Assembly (NCBI GenBank): GCA_944385175.1
Contig: CALWWB010000004.1
Location: 1-45,797, forward strand
Reading direction: 5' to 3'
Length of the DNA stretch: 45,797 nucleotides
Source of the DNA: an uncultured Oscillospiraceae bacterium
GTDB lineage: Bacteria; Bacillota; Clostridia; Oscillospirales; Oscillospiraceae
Shown here: positions 1 through 8,193 of the stretch, piece after piece
Layout of the letters: each line of letters starts with the position of its first letter
How positions within the stretch are numbered: the stretch's first letter is position 1
Notes under the pieces: generated by a model
The model's database searches: none
Told to the model about the DNA's origin: nothing
Seen by the model: the letters and a program-made list of their open reading frames with translations, nothing else
Position numbers and translations under genes: made by a program

Positions 1-58
1 TGTATTTATTTTTTCGCTGCGGCGAAAAAACTCTGCGAGGCTTTTTCGACAGTCTCAA
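1..58. repeat. Partial copy of an interspersed intergenic repeat
   Basis: This stretch matches 11115-11172 at roughly nine bases in ten, including the shared core TTTTTCGACAGTC and a preceding T-rich/A-rich hairpin (TTTTTTCGC, loop TGCG, GCGAAAAAA) at about 9-30. In both places it runs directly into a terminator hairpin. The window begins inside the element, so its left end is not visible. The repetition is seen directly; that the element is mobile is inference. Confidence 0.7.
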
Positions 59-59
59 A

Positions 60-84
60 CCGCCCGGAACCGGGCGGGTATTTT
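60..84 (+). terminator. Rho-independent terminator of a gene upstream of the window
   Basis: An 8-bp perfect GC stem (CCGCCCGG, loop AA, CCGGGCGG) is followed by GTATTTTG on the plus strand. It lies before the promoter of the HxlR-type gene, so it probably closes transcription entering from the left. Confidence 0.6.
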
Positions 85-116
85 GTATGGGCCGCTCCGC
101 CTTTTTCCAAAATTTC

Positions 117-145
117 ATGACAAACGGGAAAAAATCCGCTATAAT
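117..145 (+). promoter_or_regulatory. SigmaA-type promoter for the HxlR-type regulator
   Basis: ATGACA (five of six matches to the -35 consensus), a 17-bp spacer and a perfect TATAAT. Transcription should begin near 152. This excludes the upstream in-frame ATG at 83 and makes 176 the likely translation start. Confidence 0.75.
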
Positions 146-175
146 ATAGCCATACAGATGAAAGGCAGCAGGCCC

Positions 176-553
176 ATGGATGAGAAGATATACGTCACCA
201 GTGAAATCGAAATAACCCTGAAAGTCATAGGCGGCAAGTGGAAGCCCCTTGTCCTCCGCTATCTGAGAGATGAGGGTGAAAAGCGCTACAGCGAGATACT
301 GAAATATCTGGGCAATGCCCCTAAAAAGACTCTCACCGCCCAACTTCGGGAACTGGAGGCCGACGGCATCGTGGAGCGCAGGGTCACGCCTACGGTCCCG
401 GTTCAGGTGTCCTATACCATTACAGAGCACGGCAAGACCCTGTATCCCATACTCAAGGCCATGTGCGACTGGGGCAACGCCAATGTTGGAGGCCGCTATG
501 TGATGACCCATCCCACCTGCGACTGTGAAAAGGGAAAATTGAAAGAGAAGTAA
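176..553 (+). CDS. HxlR-family winged-helix transcriptional regulator
   Basis: A protein of about 125 residues with the HxlR fold: an N-terminal helix, the segment IGGKWKPLVLRYL typical of this family, a winged helix with YSEILKYLGNAPKKTLTAQL, and the wing ERRVTPTVPVQVSYTITEHG. The family consists of small DNA-binding regulators that respond to thiol, aldehyde or redox stress, or to unknown ligands. The promoter at 117-145 rules out the ATG at 83. ATG 176 has AAAGG about 11 bases upstream, whereas ATG 158 has no ribosome binding site and would leave only a few bases of leader. The C-terminus holds a Cys pair (PTCDCEKGK) that could sense redox or metal, which is inference. It converges on the ROK-like gene across a shared hairpin. 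Its target is not evident. Confidence 0.85.
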   Translation: MDEKIYVTSEIEITLKVIGGKWKPLVLRYLRDEGEKRYSEILKYLGNAPKKTLTAQLRELEADGIVERRVTPTVPVQVSYTITEHGKTLYPILKAMCDWGNANVGGRYVMTHPTCDCEKGKLKEK

Positions 554-564
554 GTTAATGCTTA

Positions 565-589
565 GCCCGGCGGGATTTTCCCGCCGGGC
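565..589. terminator. Bidirectional hairpin between convergent genes
   Basis: A 10-bp perfect stem (GCCCGGCGGG / CCCGCCGGGC) with loop ATTTT lies between the HxlR stop at 553 and the ROK-like stop at 595. It can serve both strands, although the T-tracts are short. Confidence 0.6.
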
Positions 590-594
590 CTATA

Positions 595-2331
595 TCATTG
601 TCTTTCAAAGGCGCTGAAATACACGGCGCTCACCGCCTGGGCAAACTGTGCCACCGTCACGTCTTCACGTTTGGCCAGCTGTGCCATCATAGGAGTCAGA
701 GCCAGGCTGTCGTCGGCGGCATATAGTTCCATATCCGGCATCAGCTCTTTGAAGCCCTCCCGGATAAGCGCAAAGCAGTCCCTCTCCTTTACGAAGCGGC
801 CAAATATATATCGGCTCTCGGTGCCGGTATCCAACAGATATTCCATTTCCCGGGTCATCTGAGCCAAGTTCCGGCCTATGCGTCTGAACACTTCCCGGGC
901 AGACTCGTCCCCTTTTGCCGCCCACTGCATCAGCTGCTCCAGGCAGGGCTTGCGCAGGTCCCGGGGACTCGTGGAAATTTCCAGCAACCCCTCCTTTTCC
1001 TCCGTGAAGCCCTCCAGCAGCTCCGGTTTCAGCTGCCATGCAATACGGTAAGCCGCCGCCTGGCCAAGATAGCGGCGCAGTCCCGGCAGCCCGGAGTTCT
1101 CGTTTTTCACCGAGCGCAGATCCTCCGCCGGATAGGCCCGCCACTTTTCGCTGCCCAGGTCCACCAGCAGGTCGTAAAGTTCCAGAGGGATGTCCGGTAT
1201 CTCCCCGCTGCCCCTCATCCAGCCGGTGCCCAGGTCGGTGCCCAGGGAGTGGGCAACTATGCCGCCCTGCACGGCATCTCCTTCCCGGCCCCAGGTCAGC
1301 TCTGCCGCAGCGCTGAAGGCGGCCATGGGCCCGTCGTTGACTATCTCCACCCGGCCTCCGGGCAGGCACAGCTTCTCAAGTTCTGTCCCCAGGCTGCTGA
1401 GTTTGGAGAATTCCTCCTCATAGTCCAATTCACTGTTCTCCCGCATGCCCTTGGTCTTGGGGGTCTCCCCGCCCAGGATGCGGTTATGGATGACCACGTC
1501 GGGAAAGCTGAGGCCAATGCCGGAAAACCGTGGCGGCTCATTGCCGGAGCAGGCCCTTATAGTCTCCTCCATCAGCTCATGGGATGCATCTTTCTCCAAG
1601 GCCTTGTCCAGCAGCTGCCGTTCCAGGCTGCCCTCCGGCAGCAGCTCTGCCGAGAGCCGGGCCTGCATCAGCCTTGCCAGCAGCAGTATGGGCCGTATAA
1701 GGCCCTCCGCCCTGGGACTTTCCGCCGGGTTCCAGTCGTACTCCTTCACCGCCAGAAGTCTGCCGTCTTTGGCCAGGGCCAGCTTTATGTCCGTGCCCCC
1801 CACATCTATACCGCAGAAGGCTCCGCTGCCGCAGCTCTCTACAGCCCGGCGGAGCTTTGTCCCCAGGCTGCTCACAGTCAGGGCCGTCGGGCCCGGGCCA
1901 GGTCTGCCGGTCGCTGGGCCTCTTATCCCCAGCTCGAAGGGGGGCAGGCCCAGGCTGCGGCAAAGGCGCCCGGCAATGTTCAGTACCTTTTTCAGCCCCG
2001 GCTCCCGGTAAAAGGCGGTAATGCAGTCCTCCGCCAGTTTTTTCAGCTCTCTGTCCTCCCGCTCAAGGCACAGGTACAAGGCACGTCCGCTGTAACAGGA
2101 GAGGATATTGAATACTCTGGCCTTGAGATATTCCAGAAGGAAAGCGCGCTGTTCACCGTTTTCCCAGGCCGGGAGGGGGCAGTCATAATCCCGCTCCTGC
2201 CCGTCCAGGCAGCACAGGCGCAGCTGCAGGGATTTTGTCCCCGCCAGGGCGGCAAAATTCTCTCTCACATCGCTTATCCAAACAGCCTCTCCCTGCCGGG
2301 AGAGGCTGATGTATTTGTCCACAAGTTTCAC
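595..2331 (-). CDS. ROK-like (ASKHA-fold) protein with long N-terminal extension
   Basis: About 578 residues. The segment GIDVGGTDIKLALAKDG at about 174-190 is the phosphate-1 motif of the ROK/sugar-kinase ASKHA fold. Further on come GLSFPDVV and AHSLGTDLGTGW, which fit the later ATP-binding segments. ROK kinases are usually about 300 residues, so roughly 170 N-terminal residues and part of the C-terminus are extra and not recognised. The GTG start at 2331 was chosen because GGAGGAA lies five bases upstream, inside the end of the HAD gene, and the HAD stop immediately precedes it. It is the last gene of the importer/HAD operon and ends at a terminator. A sugar kinase acting on the transported compound is plausible, but the protein could equally be a regulatory or non-sugar ASKHA ATPase. 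Confidence 0.6.
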   Translation of the reverse strand: MKLVDKYISLSRQGEAVWISDVRENFAALAGTKSLQLRLCCLDGQERDYDCPLPAWENGEQRAFLLEYLKARVFNILSCYSGRALYLCLEREDRELKKLAEDCITAFYREPGLKKVLNIAGRLCRSLGLPPFELGIRGPATGRPGPGPTALTVSSLGTKLRRAVESCGSGAFCGIDVGGTDIKLALAKDGRLLAVKEYDWNPAESPRAEGLIRPILLLARLMQARLSAELLPEGSLERQLLDKALEKDASHELMEETIRACSGNEPPRFSGIGLSFPDVVIHNRILGGETPKTKGMRENSELDYEEEFSKLSSLGTELEKLCLPGGRVEIVNDGPMAAFSAAAELTWGREGDAVQGGIVAHSLGTDLGTGWMRGSGEIPDIPLELYDLLVDLGSEKWRAYPAEDLRSVKNENSGLPGLRRYLGQAAAYRIAWQLKPELLEGFTEEKEGLLEISTSPRDLRKPCLEQLMQWAAKGDESAREVFRRIGRNLAQMTREMEYLLDTGTESRYIFGRFVKERDCFALIREGFKELMPDMELYAADDSLALTPMMAQLAKREDVTVAQFAQAVSAVYFSAFERQ

Positions 2332-2333
2332 TT

Positions 2334-2954
2334 TTATTCCTCCGTAAGGTCCAGGCCCTGTTCTATCAGTTCCCGGCGAAAGCGCTTTGCGTCGTTGTAA
2401 AACACGCTGCCCCCCATACCGGTGCAGCGGGCGCACTCCACATTGGTGGGGCTGTCGTCCACGAACCAGCACTCCTCCGGCTTTAATTCAAACTCGGAAT
2501 AGAGCCGCTCATATATCTCGTGCATGGGCTTGAGAAGCTTCACGTCCGCCGAAACCAGCTTGCCCATGAAACATTCCGACCCCGGGATACGGTGGAAATA
2601 CTCATGGAGAGCCGAAGATGCGTTGGACAGCAGGTAGACGCCATAGCCCTTGGCTCGCAGCTCCCGCACCAGCTCCGCCATGCCGGGAACCGGCACTATT
2701 TCCCCATGCCACCAGCGGCAGCACAGTTCCTCCGCCGCAGCGTGGAGCCGCTGAGGCAGCCGGCGGCACATGTCCGCCGCCGCTTCCGCCGGCAGCTTGG
2801 TGCCGTGGTCGGTGCTGACCCAGTCGGCGCTGCGGAACACCTCCCGCTTCAGCAGGGCGGCGTCCTCTCCGGTGTAGCCCAGGCGGGCTATATAGGTATC
2901 CGGGTCAAAGTACATAAGCACCTGGCCCATGTCGAAAACTATGTTTTTTATCAT
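2334..2954 (-). CDS. HAD-superfamily phosphatase (HAD-IA, YihX-like)
   Basis: A 206-residue HAD hydrolase. Motif I is VFDMGQVL with the nucleophile Asp8 (the DxGxV form seen in the YihX/alpha-phosphoglucose-phosphatase branch). Motif II is LLSNAS, motif III is the Lys of LLKPMHEIY, and motif IV is FVDDSPTN. A helical cap lies between motifs I and II, at about residues 15-90. The ATG overlaps the permease stop (ATGA) and is preceded by AAGGAGA. Such enzymes remove phosphate from small sugar phosphates or related metabolites in the cytoplasm. Its place directly behind an AfuB/FbpB-like permease supports an imported phosphorylated substrate, which is inference. Confidence 0.8.
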   Translation of the reverse strand: MIKNIVFDMGQVLMYFDPDTYIARLGYTGEDAALLKREVFRSADWVSTDHGTKLPAEAAADMCRRLPQRLHAAAEELCCRWWHGEIVPVPGMAELVRELRAKGYGVYLLSNASSALHEYFHRIPGSECFMGKLVSADVKLLKPMHEIYERLYSEFELKPEECWFVDDSPTNVECARCTGMGGSVFYNDAKRFRRELIEQGLDLTEE

Positions 2955-4852
2955 GCTGTCTCCTTTTTCTTTTTGCCCAAGGCGGTGATGCGCTCAAAGC
3001 GCCTGCGCCATTTTGCCCTGTGTTCCAGTCTCTCGCCCAGATCCCTGGCGCCCACACCGTAGACCAGGTAGAGTATCAGTCCGCTCACCAGCATGATGAA
3101 CACCGTGGAGGCACAGCGGCGGCCCGAGGCGTTAACATTATAGCCGTAAAGCCCCTCCTCGGCGCACATGGCCTGGATGACCATGGCGTAGCTGGTGCCG
3201 TAGGAGCTGGCAAAGGTAGCTGACATATCGTATTCCGTAAAGAGGGCGTTGAAGTTCAATGCAAACACCGCCAGAACGCTGGGCAGGATAATGGGCAGCT
3301 TCACCCTCATGAAGGTGGTAAAGCCTCCCGCCCCCAGGTTCCTTGCTGCATCCTCCAGTTCTTCGTCTATGGCATAGAAAGAGGCTCTTATCATCCTCAA
3401 TGAGAAGGGCAGCTTCACCACAGTATAGGCCATGATGATGAGCAGCCGCACATTCTGGGCGTAATAGAGGTTATAGTTGCCCACATACCATATGGACTCT
3501 GAATTGAAGTAAGTGCGGTAGGAATAGCAGATGAGTATGGTGGGCAGCAGCCAGGGGAAGAGCAGGGCATATTCCAGGATAACGCCGGATTTTTTGCCTT
3601 TGTGCTTGAAGATATAGTTGCAGGCCACCACCACTATTATGCAGGCCAGGGCTGCCGCCACTATGGACAGCATGAAGCTCATCTTTATGCCGCCCATGGT
3701 GGCGTCGTTGGCAAAGAGACCGGAGATGGAGCCCTCCCTAACCTTGTACTGGCCCCGGCTGGTGAGGTACATATAGTCCTCCTGGCCGAAGAAGTTCACC
3801 AGGGTCCAGCTGCTCAGGTCCAGCTTCTTCATGCGTATGGCGCTGTAGGTCTGGAAGGAGAAGATTATTATCATCACCACGGGGATCATGTAGATGACAA
3901 AGAGCACATAGGCGTAGATGTGGGCCAGGACATTGGCCACAGGATTTGTTATCTTCTGCTTCTCCAGCTTGGTCTTGGTTTTGGAGACGGAGAGGTAATG
4001 GCCCTTGCGCTCATAGGCGGAGAGCACCGTGAGCAGGATGATGGTGAACATGGCCAGGATGATGGACAACAGTGCCGCCCTGGCCTGGGGGAAAGCCTCA
4101 TCCGCAGTGGAGGAGCCGGCAAGGCGCACTATCTCAGGGTTTATGGAGTCGTAGCCCAGCAGGGTGGGGGCAGACATGGCACACAGTCCGGTGATGAAGG
4201 TCATGACCGTCAGGGAGAACATGGTTGGGATGAGGGTGGGAAAGACCACCTTCCACAGCACCTTGAAGGGTTTTGCCCCCATGTTCCTTGCCGCCTCCAC
4301 CGTGTTGTAGTCAATGCCCCGGATGGCGTTTCTCAGGAACAGGGCATGGTTGCTGGTACAGGCGAAGGTCATGGTAAAGAGCACGGCGTTAAAACCGGTG
4401 AACCAGTTTTCGTTAAATCCGGGGAAGGCGTTGGCCAGGGCTGTGGTGAGTATGCCGTCAGGGGCATAAAGGAACAGATAGCCTGTGACCAGGGCGACGC
4501 CGCTGTATATAAGGGTGGTCATGTAGCCCAGGCGCAGTATCTTTGCGCCCTTGATGTCAAAATACTCCGTGAGCAGCACGATGGACACGCCCACTATATT
4601 CACCGTCACCACCAGGCAGAGGGCAAGCTTCAGGGAGTTCCACACATATTTGCCCATATTCCCCGCAAAGAAAAAGCGGATGACCGCAAGGGGGTCCGTC
4701 TCCCCAGCGGCATTTTTGGTGGTAAAAATACTGGTAAGGGTATTGAGGCAGGGCAGGAGCATAAAGCCGAAGAACAGGTACACAAAGAGCCCCAGCCCGA
4801 TTATGCGAAACAGGAATTCCGCCTTCAGGCGTTTATCCAGGCTCTTGCTCAT
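2951..4852 (-). CDS. ABC transporter permease, two fused FbpB/AfuB-type domains
   Basis: A 633-residue inner-membrane protein with two tandem MetI-like permease modules. Each carries the EAA loop that contacts the ATPase: EAARNMGAKPFKVLWKVVFP in the first half and DAARNLGAGGFTTFMRVKLP in the second. Around twelve hydrophobic segments are visible, separated by a charged linker (KTKTKLEKQK) near the middle. This architecture is typical of iron(III), thiamine, 2-aminoethylphosphonate and sugar-phosphate importers. The start overlaps the ATPase stop by 4 bp and the end overlaps the HAD start, so the three are translationally coupled. The substrate cannot be read from the sequence. The HAD and ROK neighbours favour an organophosphate over iron. 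Confidence 0.88.
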   Translation of the reverse strand: MSKSLDKRLKAEFLFRIIGLGLFVYLFFGFMLLPCLNTLTSIFTTKNAAGETDPLAVIRFFFAGNMGKYVWNSLKLALCLVVTVNIVGVSIVLLTEYFDIKGAKILRLGYMTTLIYSGVALVTGYLFLYAPDGILTTALANAFPGFNENWFTGFNAVLFTMTFACTSNHALFLRNAIRGIDYNTVEAARNMGAKPFKVLWKVVFPTLIPTMFSLTVMTFITGLCAMSAPTLLGYDSINPEIVRLAGSSTADEAFPQARAALLSIILAMFTIILLTVLSAYERKGHYLSVSKTKTKLEKQKITNPVANVLAHIYAYVLFVIYMIPVVMIIIFSFQTYSAIRMKKLDLSSWTLVNFFGQEDYMYLTSRGQYKVREGSISGLFANDATMGGIKMSFMLSIVAAALACIIVVVACNYIFKHKGKKSGVILEYALLFPWLLPTILICYSYRTYFNSESIWYVGNYNLYYAQNVRLLIIMAYTVVKLPFSLRMIRASFYAIDEELEDAARNLGAGGFTTFMRVKLPIILPSVLAVFALNFNALFTEYDMSATFASSYGTSYAMVIQAMCAEEGLYGYNVNASGRRCASTVFIMLVSGLILYLVYGVGARDLGERLEHRAKWRRRFERITALGKKKKETA

Positions 4853-5886
4853 ATCTCCTCCGCCTCCTCCCCCTTGGGCTCATAGGCCATTACATGGGCG
4901 GGGTTAATGAGCACCTTTACCTGCTGTTGAGGGGAATAGATGTTCACGCCGTCGTTTTTCTCTATCACCTTCAGGGTCTGGCCCCCGGCGGTAATGTAGT
5001 ATTTTATGTACAGCCCGTAGTATTCCAGGCTGTCCACCACGCCGTCCAGCACCAGCTCGCCGGGGCGGGGCGGCACGTTCACATGGATACGCTCCAGGCG
5101 CATATAGTTGTGCTTTTTGGGGTCGATATCGGCCCCTATATTTATAAGCCCATCCACGATCTCCGGCCCCAGCCGGTTTATATCGCCGATGAAGTTACAG
5201 ACAAACTCAGTCTCGCTGTGGTTATATACCTGGTTGGGGGTGCCCACCTGTTCTATCACGCCCTTGTTGAAAACGGCGATACGGTCGGACAGGGTCAGAG
5301 CCTCCTCCTGGTCGTGGGTGACGTATATGGTGGTGATGCCGAACTCCTTCTGCATCTTTTTAAGCTCGTTTCTCAGCTGCACCCTCAGCTTTGCGTCCAG
5401 GTTTGAAAGGGGCTCGTCCATGCAGATTATGGCCGGCCCGGTCACCAGGGCCCGGGCTATGGCTACCCGCTGCTGCTGGCCACCGGAGAGCTGGGACACG
5501 GCTTTCATCAGCTGCTCGTCGCTGAGATCCACCTTCTTTGCTATCTCCCGCACCCGCTTGTCTATCTCCGGCTTTTTAAGCTTCTTCACCTTAAGGCCGA
5601 AGGCGATATTGTCATACACGGTCATGGTTGGGAACAGGGCGTAGCTCTGGAAAACTATGCCGATGTTCCTGTCCTCTATGGGCACATGGGTTATATCCTT
5701 GTCCTTGACGAATACGCTGCCTTCCACCGGCTCAATGAAGCCTGTGAGAGTGCGCAGTGTGGTGGTCTTGCCGCAGCCGGAGGGGCCCAGGAAGGTGAAA
5801 AACTCCCCCTCCTTCACATGGACGCTTATGCCGTGCAGGGCCGTGAAATCCCCGAACTTCACCACGATGTCATTGAGCCTTATCAT
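4849..5886 (-). CDS. ABC transporter ATP-binding protein (FbpC/PotA class)
   Basis: A 345-residue importer ATPase: Walker A GPSGCGKTT, Q-loop in VFQSYALFP, signature LSGGQQQRVAIARAL, Walker B IICMDEPLSNLDAK and switch His in TIYVTHDQEEA. The last 100 or so residues form a TOBE-like regulatory region, as in PotA/FbpC/MalK proteins. AAGGAGA is placed well ahead of the ATG. It energises the fused permease encoded immediately downstream. The upstream binding protein gene is separated from it by a strong hairpin, so its expression is probably lower than that of the binding protein. Confidence 0.93.
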   Translation of the reverse strand: MIRLNDIVVKFGDFTALHGISVHVKEGEFFTFLGPSGCGKTTTLRTLTGFIEPVEGSVFVKDKDITHVPIEDRNIGIVFQSYALFPTMTVYDNIAFGLKVKKLKKPEIDKRVREIAKKVDLSDEQLMKAVSQLSGGQQQRVAIARALVTGPAIICMDEPLSNLDAKLRVQLRNELKKMQKEFGITTIYVTHDQEEALTLSDRIAVFNKGVIEQVGTPNQVYNHSETEFVCNFIGDINRLGPEIVDGLINIGADIDPKKHNYMRLERIHVNVPPRPGELVLDGVVDSLEYYGLYIKYYITAGGQTLKVIEKNDGVNIYSPQQQVKVLINPAHVMAYEPKGEEAEEI

Positions 5887-5932
5887 AGCAATTTCTCCTT
5901 AAAGTTCTCTCTGTCTTTCTCTCTCATTTCAG

Positions 5933-5960
5933 CTGTGGCGGGCCTTTTGGCCCGCCACAG
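5933..5960 (-). other. Intra-operon hairpin between binding protein and ATPase
   Basis: A 12-bp perfect stem (CTGTGGCGGGCC / GGCCCGCCACAG) with a 4-base loop lies in the 96-bp gap between the binding protein stop and the ATPase start. No T-tract follows on the minus strand, so it is more likely an mRNA 3'-end stabiliser or partial pause site than a full terminator. Confidence 0.6.
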
Positions 5961-5982
5961 TACAGCGTATTGGATTTTTTTG

Positions 5983-7263
5983 TCAGCCGGCGGCCTGGGT
6001 CAGGGTGGCCCAATCCAGGTTCTCCCAGTCGGGCTCGGCAACTGCGGCGCTCTGGTCGGCCCAGTAGAAGCCCAGGTTGGTCATTATGTTGGTCCACTCG
6101 CTGGAGTGGGCGGCAACATACTCGGCATAGTTCATGTCGGTGCCCTCAACGGCGGTGAGAGCAAAGTTCTTGATGGTGTAGATGGAGGGCACGCCGTCGG
6201 GATAGAGGATGGCGGCGGCAGCGGTGTTGCAGGGATAGGAGTCAAACTCCTCGCCCCAGGCAGCCTGCACATCGGCGGAGCCGAACCACTCGGCAAAGGC
6301 CATGACCGCCTCGGTCTCCTCGGCGCTGCGGCCTTCCTTATCCAGGATGCCCAGATACTCGGCTATGTAGTAGGTGCCGTCGTCTATCTCCACCAGGTTC
6401 CAGTTCTCCGGCTCCAGGGCGCCCAGCAGAGGATGCTCGGAGCTGTCGGCAGCGGCGTCAATGTTGCCGTAGAGGGAGGAGGAATAGAAGGTGGACACCT
6501 GAACGTCGCCCTTGTTCAGGGGCTGGAAGCCGTACTTATAGTCGTCATCGGAGGAGTACACGCCGTCGGCGCAGTATTTCCACAGGGTCTTCCAGCCGTC
6601 CAGGCTGATGCCGCCGGCGGGGGACTCGGGGTCAACAAAGGCGTAGAGCATGGCGGAGTTGATGTTGGAGTTGGTAGTGCCGCCCACCTTGTTCTGGCGG
6701 TACCAGCTGTAGCCGCAGTCCACCACGTCTGCCCAGTGCTCAAAGTGGAGGCTCTCGCCGTTGGTGCCGTACTCGTCGGTACGGTAGAGCATCAGCACGT
6801 TCTGGATGACCAGGCCGTAGGCTGCGCCGGGATAGACATACTCGCCCACTTCTTCGGCCCAGCTGGGAGTCCAATCCACCAGCTTCAGGTTCTCATAGGT
6901 GCCGTTGACGACCTGGCTCCAGCGGGTCTCGTTGAGGCCGAAGAGGATATCGCCGTCCTTGTTTTCATTGGCGGCCTGGATGGCTGCATCGTCGCCGGAG
7001 ATGACGCTGTTGTCGTCAATGGAGATGGTGAAGCCGGCGTCCTTGGCCTCGTTTATCAGCCAGGTGGTACGCTCGGTGGAGTTGGAGTTGGAGTAGATGC
7101 GTATGGTGTAGCCGGAGTAGTCCTTTTCGCCGGTATCGGCAGCCTCATCCTGGGCGGGAGCCTCGGCCTCGGGGGCAGCCGCTTCCTGAGCCGGGGTCTT
7201 GGCGCAGGCACCCAGGGTAAACAGCATTGCCAGGGCAAGCAAAAGCGCAAGTAACTTTTTCAT
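5983..7263 (-). CDS. ABC transporter substrate-binding lipoprotein
   Basis: 426 residues. A lipoprotein signal peptide ends in the lipobox TLGAC (Cys20), followed by an Ala/Glu/Pro-rich linker to about residue 48. The mature domain starts at YTIRIYSNSNSTERT and is a type II periplasmic-binding fold of the family that includes iron(III), thiamine, spermidine and sugar-phosphate binders. The middle and end keep family features such as a late AEWFGSADVQAAWG. AAAGGAG precedes the ATG. It should be anchored outside the membrane and deliver substrate to the fused permease downstream. The ligand is unknown. Confidence 0.88.
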   Translation of the reverse strand: MKKLLALLLALAMLFTLGACAKTPAQEAAAPEAEAPAQDEAADTGEKDYSGYTIRIYSNSNSTERTTWLINEAKDAGFTISIDDNSVISGDDAAIQAANENKDGDILFGLNETRWSQVVNGTYENLKLVDWTPSWAEEVGEYVYPGAAYGLVIQNVLMLYRTDEYGTNGESLHFEHWADVVDCGYSWYRQNKVGGTTNSNINSAMLYAFVDPESPAGGISLDGWKTLWKYCADGVYSSDDDYKYGFQPLNKGDVQVSTFYSSSLYGNIDAAADSSEHPLLGALEPENWNLVEIDDGTYYIAEYLGILDKEGRSAEETEAVMAFAEWFGSADVQAAWGEEFDSYPCNTAAAAILYPDGVPSIYTIKNFALTAVEGTDMNYAEYVAAHSSEWTNIMTNLGFYWADQSAAVAEPDWENLDWATLTQAAG

Positions 7264-7406
7264 TTAGCTTTTCTCCTTTACAAATTATTGGCTGTGATCT
7301 AGCTACCTTAATTATACTTTCTCTACACCTTAAAATGGAACGGGACAATTCTGCGATTATACTGTTAATTCTGTCAGAGGCTCTTGAGTAAATGCAGAAA
7401 TTTAAG

Positions 7407-7439
7407 GCCGGATTTTGTGAGTTTTTCACAAAATCCGGC
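7407..7439 (-). terminator. Terminator of the sensor/regulator operon
   Basis: A 14-bp perfect stem (left arm GCCGGATTTTGTGA) with a 5-base loop, starting 8 bases after the response regulator stop. On the minus strand it is followed by CTTAAATTTC, a weak U-tract. The rest of the 7264-7446 gap is the AT-rich upstream region of the binding protein gene. It has TATAAT-like -10 elements on the minus strand (7311-7316 and 7356-7361) but no good -35, which would fit activation by the AraC-type regulator encoded next door. Confidence 0.65.
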
Positions 7440-7446
7440 TCTTATC

Positions 7447-8193
7447 TCAGCGACAGCGGTCCTGATACTCCGAAGGGGAGAGCCCGGTGAGCTTTTTGAA
7501 AGTGCTGCCGAAATATGCCACATCCTTATACCCCACCATATCCGCCACCTCATATACCTTATAGCGGCAGTCCCTCAGCAGCTTCATGGCCATATGTATC
7601 CTGTAGCGGGTGAGATAGCCCACCACGGTGTAGTTTGTCTCCTTCTTGAATACGTGGCTGAGATGGCCCTCGCTGACTCCCAGGTGCTGGGCGATGCCGG
7701 TGATATTTATCCCGCTCTCTCCAAAGTGCTCTGATATATACTCCAGGGCCTGGAGCACATAGCGGCTCTTGTCTCCCTTGGACAGCAGCAGTTCATCGCC
7801 CAGGCTCAGCTCACTGCGCTCCTGCTCCTTCTGGTGCACCCGCTCCACCGCCGCCACCAGTTCCCTGTCTTCAAAGGGTTTTAGGAGATAGTCGTCCGCC
7901 CCCAGCTGCAGGGCCGAGCGCACATATTCAAAATCGCTGTAGGCGGTGAGAAGTATGACATGGGCACGGTTGCCCCGGGAGCGCAGCTCCTGGATCATTT
8001 CTATGCCGTCCATCTTCGGCATGCGCACATCGGTGATTATCAAGTTCGGGCTGTACCGCTCCGCCGCCAGCAGGCCCTCCTGGCCGTTGGCGGCCTCTCC
8101 CACCACAACGCAGCCCATGGAGGCCCAGTCCACTCCCAGAACTATGCCCCGGCGTACTACAGTTTCGTCATCCACAACAAGGACTTTAAGCAT
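7447..8193 (-). CDS. Response regulator with AraC-type DNA-binding domain (YesN/HptR-like)
   Basis: 248 residues. The N-terminal receiver domain has the acidic pair in VLVVDDE, phospho-acceptor Asp55 in IITDVRMP, and conserved Thr and Lys in LLTAYSDF and LLKPFE. The C-terminal 100 residues are an AraC double helix-turn-helix (NITGIAQHLGVSEGHLSHVF, then VADMVGYKDVAYFGSTFKK). ATG 8193 was preferred to 8199 because AAGGAGG sits six bases before it but directly abuts the upstream ATG. The gene overlaps the kinase end by 8 bp. It is expected to activate transport genes nearby, probably the divergently placed or downstream importer operon. Confidence 0.92.
   Translation of the reverse strand: MLKVLVVDDETVVRRGIVLGVDWASMGCVVVGEAANGQEGLLAAERYSPNLIITDVRMPKMDGIEMIQELRSRGNRAHVILLTAYSDFEYVRSALQLGADDYLLKPFEDRELVAAVERVHQKEQERSELSLGDELLLSKGDKSRYVLQALEYISEHFGESGINITGIAQHLGVSEGHLSHVFKKETNYTVVGYLTRYRIHMAMKLLRDCRYKVYEVADMVGYKDVAYFGSTFKKLTGLSPSEYQDRCR

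Noticed and set aside
83..175. Longer N-terminus for the HxlR-type gene from ATG 83
   Set aside because: The region contains a near-perfect promoter (117-145), so codons before about 152 would not be transcribed from it. No ribosome binding site lies ahead of 83, and the extra residues are not family-like.
3602..4885. Plus-strand frame of 427 codons opposite the first fused permease
   Set aside because: Its translation is rich in His/Gly/Gln with no domain, and it lies opposite a clear transporter gene. It is a composition artefact.
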